DNA from: Gilliamella sp. App4-10
Lineage (GTDB): Bacteria > Pseudomonadota > Gammaproteobacteria > Enterobacterales > Orbaceae
Assembly (NCBI RefSeq): GCF_001690495.1
Contig: NZ_LZGS01000038.1
Location: 27,200 to 91,199, forward strand
Direction: 5' to 3'
DNA: 64,000 nucleotides
Each line of letters opens with the position of its first letter. The stretch's first letter is position 1. The notes beneath the pieces were generated by a model. It was not told where the DNA came from. It did no database searches and saw only the letters and a list, made by a program, of their open reading frames with translations. The position numbers were made by a program, and so were the translations under genes. This document shows positions 56,415 through 64,000 of the stretch, piece by piece.

Positions 56415-56586
56415 TTTTTAGTCTATTTATTTTAGTCAATTAATAGAAAAGACTCAGCAAAAAATTTTATTTTAAAAAATTAGATGTTGTTTGAATACTT
56501 AGATATTTTATCAATGATACTTAGAATATTATTTTATCGATATTGCGATGATGATGTCCGCCGTTGATGTCGGCGGATTTATTGTT

Positions 56587-57216
56587 TTATTGGGTTTGGA
56601 TATATTCATTCATATACTTCAAAATATACGCCATTGAGGCCGCTCCAGGGTCCATGTGACCAATTGCGCGTTCACCTAAATTTTTAGTTCGTCCAAATAC
56701 AGCGATCATCTGTTTCGTTTTTTCTGCGCCTTCCATAGCAGATTGTGCTATTTTAGGGAGCGCATCGATTAACGTCGAAGATGTTAATTGACTTGCGGTT
56801 GTTGCACTAGCGGCTAAGGCATCAACCATCGTTTTATCCCCTGGTTTGGCTTTTCCGCGTTGATAGACTGCCTGCCAACCTTCGTTAAGGAGTTTTGATA
56901 ATGTATCGGAATCAAATTCTGTTACGCCTGTAATACTTTTTCCGCCCGCTCTAAATAAAGTACCAAAAATAGCACCAGAAGCTCCGCCCATACTTATCAT
57001 TAATTTTGTACCAATTTGCGTAAAAAAATCACCTATATTCGTTGGTTGAAATTTTTCGTCTTGTAGTAGCACTATAATAGCTGCAAATCCACGCTTTATG
57101 CCGATGCCGTGATCACCATCGCCGACTAATTGATCTAAAGCGGTTAATGTTGGTTCACTTTCGATCATTTTTTGGGCGGTAAATAACATCATTTTACGAA
57201 CTTGTAATAAATTCAT
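56587..57216 (-). CDS. dhaL: Dihydroxyacetone kinase ADP-binding subunit DhaL
   Basis: This 209-residue subunit (E. coli 210) carries the nucleotide. Metal-binding aspartates lie in VGDGDHGIGIKRGF (31-44). ISMGGASGAIFGTLF and RGKAKPGDKTMVDALAA follow, then GERAIGHMDPGAAS. In E. coli DhaL keeps ADP bound and is re-phosphorylated by the PTS protein DhaM; no dhaM is in the window. It follows dhaK with a single base between them and runs convergently towards the class II aldolase. Confidence 0.9.
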   Translation of the reverse strand: MNLLQVRKMMLFTAQKMIESEPTLTALDQLVGDGDHGIGIKRGFAAIIVLLQDEKFQPTNIGDFFTQIGTKLMISMGGASGAIFGTLFRAGGKSITGVTEFDSDTLSKLLNEGWQAVYQRGKAKPGDKTMVDALAASATTASQLTSSTLIDALPKIAQSAMEGAEKTKQMIAVFGRTKNLGERAIGHMDPGAASMAYILKYMNEYIQTQ

Positions 57217-57217
57217 T

Positions 57218-58222
57218 CTATTTCCTCCATCCTAGTGTTTGGCAAGGTAAATCATAAAGATGTTGTAATTCTTCATCTAATTTCATTAAGCTAATTGAAA
57301 AACCAGACATTTCAAGGGATGTACAAAAATGGCCAACAACGACATCGTGGCTGATTATGCCGCGTGTATTCAGCTCAATACCGACTTTACGTGTTACAAT
57401 GAACAGTTCGGCGTTACTCAGTGCGCCTAAATTATTAATTAATACACACACGCGGTCGCCTTTTTTAAACGGTAAATCATTACACAGGCTGTCTATCATC
57501 TCTTTAACAACTTCATCAGATGATGTTATAGCTTGTCGACGCAACCCTGCTTCACCATGAATACCAATACCAATTTCAATTTCGTTATCATCTAATTCAA
57601 AATTGAAATGATTTGATTGAGGTAATGCGCATCCATCTAGGGCGACACCGATGGTACGAACATTGTTGTTTGCTTTCGATACAACTTGGTAGAGATTTTC
57701 AAGGTCGTATTTTTCAAATTGTGCGGCAGCGCCAGCAATTTTGTATAAAAACATAATACCAGCAACGCCACGGCGATCAGAAATCTTAGATAATGGTGCC
57801 GAAGCAATATCATCAGTTGCTCGAATCGTTTTGATGACAATATTTTCTTCTCCTAATATTTCGGCTGCAATATCAAAATTCATTCCATCTCCAGAATAGT
57901 TGCCAAACAAAAATAGTACACCTTTTCCTTTTTCTATGGTTTTGGTGACTTCTATAATTTGATCTGGAGATGGCGAGGTGAAAACTTCGCCAAGTGCACA
58001 GCCATCAATACCGCCTTTGCCGATAAATCCTGCAAAGGTTGGTTCGTGTCCACTGCCACCACCTGAGACAATAACAACTTGATCGCTAGCAATATGGTTA
58101 CCATAAACGGCACAATGTTCTGAAATTGCAGTTAATCTTCCCTGATAGGCATAGATCAACCCCTGCATGACTTCTTGTCGCACATTATTGGGATCATTAA
58201 GTAGTTTTTTGGGTTTGCGCAT
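57218..58222 (-). CDS. dhaK: Dihydroxyacetone kinase substrate-binding subunit DhaK
   Basis: DhaK binds dihydroxyacetone covalently as a hemiaminal to a histidine. The 334-residue protein (E. coli 356) has VIVSGGGSGHEPTFAGFIGK (50-69) with His59, ALGEVFTSPSPDQI, GNYSGDGMNFDIA, and His222 in GIGIHGEAGLRR, the position of the E. coli substrate-binding His218. It is shorter than E. coli DhaK in the C-terminal half. Tetrose or other triose kinases of the same family are possible. The ribosome-binding site is AGAGGAA, and two palindromes lie just upstream. Confidence 0.88.
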   Translation of the reverse strand: MRKPKKLLNDPNNVRQEVMQGLIYAYQGRLTAISEHCAVYGNHIASDQVVIVSGGGSGHEPTFAGFIGKGGIDGCALGEVFTSPSPDQIIEVTKTIEKGKGVLFLFGNYSGDGMNFDIAAEILGEENIVIKTIRATDDIASAPLSKISDRRGVAGIMFLYKIAGAAAQFEKYDLENLYQVVSKANNNVRTIGVALDGCALPQSNHFNFELDDNEIEIGIGIHGEAGLRRQAITSSDEVVKEMIDSLCNDLPFKKGDRVCVLINNLGALSNAELFIVTRKVGIELNTRGIISHDVVVGHFCTSLEMSGFSISLMKLDEELQHLYDLPCQTLGWRK

Positions 58223-58242
58223 TCTTTATTTCCTCTTTAATT

Positions 58243-58263
58243 ATTGTTAACAATGTTTATTGT
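58243..58263 (-). promoter_or_regulatory. Overlapping palindromes upstream of dhaK
   Basis: ATTGTTAACAAT (58243-58254) is a perfect palindrome and overlaps a second inverted repeat, ACAAT-GTTT-ATTGT (58250-58263). They lie 20 bases upstream of the dhaK start codon, a position suited to a repressor operator. A one-base variant, ATTGATAACAAT, occurs at 19539-19550 before sorE. The cognate regulator is unknown. Confidence 0.4.
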
Positions 58264-58507
58264 AGGGAAAATTAATAACTCAAACGAATACAATTAATGA
58301 CAAATAATATCCTACTTATTGCGCATCATCGGGATGATTTAGTTGATTTTTATGAGAGCTAGAAATTTAGTTTTTTATTCTTGAAAGGTATAATATCACT
58401 AATACTTATTGATAAGTTGTTTATATAAAGAATATTACCGTTATAATTTATAAAAATGTTTCAGGAGAAAATAAGTGTTTAAGTATAAACACTATTATTA
58501 ATTATCT

Positions 58508-59302
58508 ATGAATAAAGAATCTTACTTCCAACGTTTTAGTGGTATTGCAAGGCTTTATGGTGAATCGGCTTTGCAATGTTTTTCGCAAGCGCATATTTGT
58601 GTAATTGGTATTGGCGGTGTGGGATCTTGGGTTGCTGAATCGCTAGCGCGTAGCGGTATTGGTCAAATTACCTTAATTGATATGGACGATATTTGTGTGA
58701 CAAATACCAACCGTCAAATTCATGCTTTAAAATCTAATATAGGTAAAGCTAAAACCTCAGTGATGGCAGAACGTATTTTACAAATTAATCCTGAATGTAC
58801 TGTGAATGAAGTGGATGATTTTATTAATGCTAATAATGTCAGCCAATATTTAGGTTCTAAGCAAGATCCCCGTTATGATTATATTATTGATGCAATAGAC
58901 AGTGTAAGAGATAAAGCTGCCGTATTAGCCTATTGTAAGCGTCAGAAATTGAAAATCATAACGATTGGTGGTGCAGGGGGGCAGAAAGATCCCACGCAAA
59001 TAAAGATTGCTGATTTAGCCAAGACAATTCAGGATCCATTAGCAGCCAAATTACGCGAAAGACTGAAAAATGATTATAATCTTCATAAAGACAGTAAAGG
59101 TAAATTTGCTATTCCTTGTGTCTATTCTACCGAACAACTGATTTACCCTGCTAAGAATGGCCAGACTTGTTTTACCAAAAGTGAAGCTGATAGTAACAAA
59201 AAAATGGACTGTGAATCAGGGTTTGGTGCAATTACAATGGTTACCGCCACCTTTGGATTTGTTGCTGTTAGCTATGTATTGAATAAATTATGTAATGCAT
59301 AA
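58508..59302 (+). CDS. tcdA: tRNA threonylcarbamoyladenosine dehydratase TcdA
   Basis: TcdA (CsdL/YgdL) cyclises t6A37 of tRNAs to ct6A using ATP. The 264-residue E1-like protein (E. coli 268) starts MNKESYFQRFSGIARLYGES. It has the nucleotide motif CVIGIGGVGSWVAESLARSG (31-50), DMDDICVTNTNRQIHAL, DYIIDAIDSVRDKAA and GAGGQKDPTQIKIADLAKT. CsdE/CsdA partners are not in the window. The four tRNA genes downstream include two tRNA-Thr, substrates of the t6A pathway. Confidence 0.95.
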   Translation: MNKESYFQRFSGIARLYGESALQCFSQAHICVIGIGGVGSWVAESLARSGIGQITLIDMDDICVTNTNRQIHALKSNIGKAKTSVMAERILQINPECTVNEVDDFINANNVSQYLGSKQDPRYDYIIDAIDSVRDKAAVLAYCKRQKLKIITIGGAGGQKDPTQIKIADLAKTIQDPLAAKLRERLKNDYNLHKDSKGKFAIPCVYSTEQLIYPAKNGQTCFTKSEADSNKKMDCESGFGAITMVTATFGFVAVSYVLNKLCNA

Positions 59303-59607
59303 TTTTTATTTTTTCATTTAGGCAAATCTCTTATTTTCTGTTTTGATAAATAATATTAAAAACAGCTATTTTTTATTGGAAATAGTTGTTTATTTGTTTG
59401 TATTTTAATTGTTCAATCTATTTACTTTCTAAAAACACTTATTACTTTTGACAGCCCACTTTTTTGTTGAATATCTTATTGTATAAATTAAAAATTTGAT
59501 TTAGGATAATGCATAATTTCGTTTTGTTAATATGCTTAAGCATTAAATAGTTTCAAGGAAGACGCCAAACGGATCCCGATTTATTTTTTTATTTCAAGGA
59601 GAAATCT
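59303..59607. other. Intergenic region tcdA-adhE
   Basis: This 305-base AT-rich leader contains a perfect 12-base palindrome, ATGCTTAAGCAT (59532-59543), about 65 bases before the adhE start. A strong ribosome-binding site AAGGAG precedes adhE. No FNR or Rex box of good quality was found and no coding sequence. Confidence 0.45.
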
Positions 59608-62292
59608 ATGGCAGTAACTAACATGAATGAGTTAAATGAGTTAATGGCGCGTGTCAAGAAGGCACAAGAAACTTATTCAACTTATACTCAAGAGCAAGTC
59701 GACAAAATCTTTGTGGCAGCCGCGACAGCCGCAGCTGCAGCACGTATCCCACTCGCACAGCAAGCTGTTGCGGAGTCTGGAATGGGGATAGTTGAAGATA
59801 AAGTCATAAAGAACCTTTTTGCCGCTGAATACATTTTAAACAAATATCGTCATGATAAGACTTGTGGTATAGTGGCTGAAAATGAACCATTTGGTACTAT
59901 TACAATAGCGGAACCACTTGGTATTATTTGTGGAATTGTTCCAACTACCAATCCAACTTCAACGGCGATTTTTAAATCATTAATTAGTTTAAAAACCCGC
60001 AATGCAATTGTCTTTTCTCCTCATCCTCGTGCTAAAAAATCAACTATTGAAGCTGCTCGAATTGTGTTAGATGCTGCCGTTAAAGCGGGTGCACCAAAAG
60101 ATATTATTGGCTGGATTGATGAACCATCTATTGAGTTATCTAATGCGCTAATGCACCATGATGATGTGGCTGCTATTTTAGCAACCGGTGGACCAGGTAT
60201 GGTGAAAGCCGCTTATAGCTCTGGTAAACCAGCATTAGGTGTCGGAGCAGGTAATACACCTGTTATTATTGACGAAACAGCAGATTTAAAACGAGCAGTA
60301 GCTTCAGTACTTATGTCCAAAACATTTGATAATGGTATGATTTGTGCCTCAGAACAAGCAATTGTCGTGGTTGATTCTGTTTATGACGAAGTGCGTCGTT
60401 TATTAACCCAATATGGTGCATATGTTTTAAATGCTAAAGAAACACAAGCAGTGCAAGGCATCATTTTAAACGATAAAGGTGCATTAAATGCCAATATTGT
60501 TGGTCAACCAGCAACAAAAATTGCTGAAATGGCTGGTCTTAAAGTGCCTGCTGGTTCAAAAGTCCTTGTTGGTGAAGTGAGTAAAGTCGATTTATCTGAG
60601 CCATTTGCTCATGAAAAACTTTCACCAACGCTTGCTATGTTTAAAGCGAAAGATTTTTATGAGGCTGTTGATAAAGCAGAAAGGTTGGTTGAAATGGGGG
60701 GGCTGGGACATACTTCTGTTCTTTATACTGATCAAGATAGCAACCGTGAACGTATTGCTTACTTTGGTAGTAAAATGAAAACTTGCCGTATTTTAATTAA
60801 TCAACCAGCGGCCCATGGTGGTATTGGTGATTTGTATAATTTTGATTTAGCGCCATCTTTAACTTTAGGATGTGGCTCTTGGGGTGGAAACTCAGTTTCT
60901 GAAAATGTTGGACCGAAACACTTAATTAATAAGAAAACAATCGCTAAGAGAGCAGAAAATATGTTATGGCATAAACTACCAAGTTCTATCTATTTTAAAC
61001 GTGGCTCATTACCTGTTGCTTTAAGTGAAGTGGTTGAGCAAGGCGCAAAACGCGTATTTTTAGTAACGGATAAATTCCTATTTAACAACGGTTATTCACA
61101 ACAAATCACTGATCAATTAGAAGCACAAGGTGTGATTTGCGAAACTTTCTTTGATGTTGAAGCAGATCCAACATTAAGTGTTGTCCGTAAAGGTACCGAC
61201 TCAATGCAAGCATTCCAACCGGATACCATTATCGCTTTAGGCGGTGGTTCACCAATGGATGCAGCTAAAATCATGTGGGTTTTATATGAGCATCCTGAAA
61301 CCAAATTCGAAGAATTAGCATTGCGCTTTATGGATATCCGTAAACGTGCTTGCCATTTCCCAAATATGGGTCAAAAAGCAAAATTAATTTGTGTAACAAC
61401 GACATCAGGTACGGGTTCTGAAGTGACGCCATTTGCTGTGGTTACTGATGATGCAACGGGGCAAAAATATCCATTAGCCGATTATGCAATTACGCCACAC
61501 ATGGCTATTGTTGATGCTAATTTAGTGATGAATATGCCTCGCTCGCTCTGTGCTGCTGGTGGTTATGATGCCGTGACCCATGCATTAGAGGCCTATGTAT
61601 CAGTTATGGCTAGTGAGTTTTCTGATGGACAAGCATTACAAGCTCTAAGCATACTTAAAACTTATCTACCTACAAGTTATCGGGAAGGTGCTAAAAATCC
61701 TGTTGCCCGAGAAAAAGTGCATAGTGCAGCAACATTAGCCGGTGTTGCTTTTGCTCAGGCATTCCTTGGCGTTTGTCACTCCATGGCGCATAAAATTGGT
61801 GCAGCTTTTCATATTCCACATGGTGTGGCAAATGCGATGTTAATTAGTAATGTGGTGCGTTTTAATGCAACTGACAAACCAACTAAGCAAGGCACATTTA
61901 GCCAATATGGTTATCCTAAAGCAATTATCCGTTATGCAGAAGTTGCTGATCATTTAGGTTTAACCGCAGCTACTGATAAAGATGAGATGAAAGTCGAGAA
62001 ATTAATTGCTTGGTTAGATCAACTTAGAAAAGATCTTGATATCCCATTTTCAATTAAGGAATTTGGAGTCGATGAAAACACTTTCTTAGCACAGGTTGAT
62101 CAATTGGCAGTTGATGCTTTTGATGACCAATGTACAGGGGCAAATCCTCGTTATCCTTTAATTGCAGAGTTAAAACAAATTCTGCTTGATACTTATTATG
62201 GTCGTGCATATCAGGATAAAGGAGATATTAGTGAGGACGTTGCTGTACATACCGCAGCAAAAGGTGTGGAGACATCTAAAAAAACTAACTAA
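59608..62292 (+). CDS. adhE: Bifunctional acetaldehyde-CoA/alcohol dehydrogenase AdhE
   Basis: AdhE reduces acetyl-CoA to acetaldehyde and then to ethanol, regenerating NAD in fermentation, and forms spirosomes. The 894-residue protein (E. coli 891) has an N-terminal aldehyde dehydrogenase domain with the catalytic Cys246 (NGMICASEQA). A linker lies near 440-450. The iron-dependent alcohol dehydrogenase domain has GGGSPMDAAK and the metal-binding region HSMAHKIGAAFHIPHG. The start reads MAVTNMNELNELMARVKKAQ. It is monocistronic with a very strong terminator. Confidence 0.97.
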   Translation: MAVTNMNELNELMARVKKAQETYSTYTQEQVDKIFVAAATAAAAARIPLAQQAVAESGMGIVEDKVIKNLFAAEYILNKYRHDKTCGIVAENEPFGTITIAEPLGIICGIVPTTNPTSTAIFKSLISLKTRNAIVFSPHPRAKKSTIEAARIVLDAAVKAGAPKDIIGWIDEPSIELSNALMHHDDVAAILATGGPGMVKAAYSSGKPALGVGAGNTPVIIDETADLKRAVASVLMSKTFDNGMICASEQAIVVVDSVYDEVRRLLTQYGAYVLNAKETQAVQGIILNDKGALNANIVGQPATKIAEMAGLKVPAGSKVLVGEVSKVDLSEPFAHEKLSPTLAMFKAKDFYEAVDKAERLVEMGGLGHTSVLYTDQDSNRERIAYFGSKMKTCRILINQPAAHGGIGDLYNFDLAPSLTLGCGSWGGNSVSENVGPKHLINKKTIAKRAENMLWHKLPSSIYFKRGSLPVALSEVVEQGAKRVFLVTDKFLFNNGYSQQITDQLEAQGVICETFFDVEADPTLSVVRKGTDSMQAFQPDTIIALGGGSPMDAAKIMWVLYEHPETKFEELALRFMDIRKRACHFPNMGQKAKLICVTTTSGTGSEVTPFAVVTDDATGQKYPLADYAITPHMAIVDANLVMNMPRSLCAAGGYDAVTHALEAYVSVMASEFSDGQALQALSILKTYLPTSYREGAKNPVAREKVHSAATLAGVAFAQAFLGVCHSMAHKIGAAFHIPHGVANAMLISNVVRFNATDKPTKQGTFSQYGYPKAIIRYAEVADHLGLTAATDKDEMKVEKLIAWLDQLRKDLDIPFSIKEFGVDENTFLAQVDQLAVDAFDDQCTGANPRYPLIAELKQILLDTYYGRAYQDKGDISEDVAVHTAAKGVETSKKTN

Positions 62293-62323
62293 AAAGAAAT
62301 AATATAAATTTACGCTTTGGTTA

Positions 62324-62362
62324 AAAAAAGACCTGAAATAGTTTGAATTTCAGGTCTTTTTT
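62324..62362 (+). terminator. Strong Rho-independent terminator after adhE
   Basis: A perfect 16-base stem AAAAAAGACCTGAAAT / ATTTCAGGTCTTTTTT (62324-62339 and 62347-62362) has a 7-base loop and ends in six T residues. Its A-rich left side makes it bidirectional in form. Confidence 0.92.
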
Positions 62363-62412
62363 ATGTTTTTGATTTTTTTTTAATCAAACAAAATAAAATT
62401 TGTTTTTTTTGC

Positions 62413-62441
62413 TTGCAAGGTTAAATGTTCTAGTTCATAAT
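62413..62441 (+). promoter_or_regulatory. Promoter of the tRNA-tuf cluster
   Basis: TTGCAA (62413-62418) and CATAAT (62436-62441) are separated by exactly 17 bases and followed by the GC-rich discriminator GCGCAGC. GC-rich discriminators mark growth-rate-controlled stable-RNA promoters. The predicted start is 5-10 bases before the first tRNA. Confidence 0.75.
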
Positions 62442-62454
62442 GCGCAGCACTTAG

Positions 62455-62530
<76 letters not shown>

Positions 62531-62563
62531 TTTTCCTAAGTAGACAAATTTATAAAGATTCGG

Positions 62564-62648
<85 letters not shown>

Positions 62649-62703
62649 TCATCTAATATTAGCAATAGCTAATTGAAGCATTTAGGTAGCCGAGTTTGAA
62701 CAT

Positions 62704-62778
<75 letters not shown>

Positions 62779-62781
62779 ATT

Positions 62782-62857
62782 GCTGATATAGCTCAGTTGG
62801 TAGAGCGCACCCTTGGTAAGGGTGAGGTCGGCAGTTCAAATCTGCCTATCAGCACCA
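62782..62857 (+). tRNA. thrT: tRNA-Thr (anticodon GGT)
   Basis: This 76-base tRNA with encoded CCA has the acceptor stem GCTGATA/TATCAGC and anticodon stem-loop CACCC-TTGGTAA-GGGTG with GGT. The T arm is GGCAG-TTCAAAT-CTGCC. It begins three bases after the tRNA-Gly, so the two must be processed from one transcript, with tuf downstream. Confidence 0.97.
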
Positions 62858-62978
62858 TTCTTGTATTTTCCTAAACTTCTAAGAATATCGAATTTGCCTG
62901 CTTTAATGCTTGTCACTAGATAGCTTTATCTGTTATTATTCAGAGCTAATTTTAAGTTAGTATTGTATTGATATTAAA

Positions 62979-64000
<1,022 letters not shown>

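Noticed and set aside
59496..59509. FNR-like site upstream of adhE
   Set aside because: TTGATTTAGGATAA keeps only the first half of TTGAT-N4-ATCAA; the second half fits poorly.

Overview
The window is one contiguous stretch of chromosome from an AT-rich gammaproteobacterium. Several gene orders match the enteric lineage: xerD-dsbC-recJ, serA-rpiA-argP, hemE-yjaG-hupA, glyQ-glyS, envC-yibQ and the tRNA Thr-Tyr-Gly-Thr-tuf cluster. Housekeeping proteins resemble E. coli proteins, but the base composition is far more AT-rich and PTS sugar loci are abundant. An Orbaceae (Gilliamella-like) gut symbiont is the best guess. This is inference, since no 16S or other marker was searched. No insertion sequence, prophage, CRISPR array or clear pseudogene was seen.

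Layout. 1-6.4 kb: truncated proS, a serine uptake and deamination pair (sdaC, sdaA) behind a well-formed CRP-type promoter, a small XRE regulator and mpl. 6.4-10 kb: recJ, dsbC, xerD. 10-17 kb: a Pr6Pr-family membrane protein, a solitary LacD-type aldolase, adhP, an APC permease, and argA with an ArgR box at its transcription start. 17-22 kb: an L-sorbose PTS operon (sorF-B-A-M-E) with its regulator sorC, on the minus strand. 22-24.4 kb: mutH, an FMN reductase, dps. 24.6-28.8 kb: a glucitol (sorbitol) operon srlA-E-B-D with gutM and srlR. 29-34.4 kb: serA, rpiA, argP, hemE, yjaG, hupA. 34.6-49.3 kb: ybaK, a YciC-like protein, glyS, glyQ, envC, yibQ, rapZ, rdgB, rluA, dsbB, rluC, a histidine phosphatase, bepA, alaA. 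49.4-58.2 kb: an ACT-DUF711 pair, an uncharacterised galactitol-type PTS locus (EIIA, EIIB, EIIC, PRD regulator, class II aldolase) and convergent dhaK-dhaL. 58.5-64 kb: tcdA, adhE, four tRNA genes and the start of tuf.

How the genes fit together. The sor operon has the L-sorbose transporter and the sorbose-1-phosphate reductase but no sorD. The sorbitol-6-phosphate dehydrogenase needed for the next step is present as srlD about 7 kb away, so the two loci together could form one route to fructose-6-phosphate. The locus at 51.4-58.2 kb is the least explained. A galactitol-type PTS is followed by a fuculose-phosphate-type aldolase and lies opposite a DhaKL-type kinase. This suggests PTS uptake of a ketose, retro-aldol cleavage to DHAP plus an aldehyde, and phosphorylation of a triose. 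AdhE and AdhP provide fermentative aldehyde and alcohol chemistry.

The most unusual local features are a run of ten G residues inside a hairpin between srlE and srlB, a DsbC whose second disulfide pair is replaced by serine, a PRD regulator that seems to have lost most of its PRD histidines, and several long perfect intergenic hairpins without U-runs.
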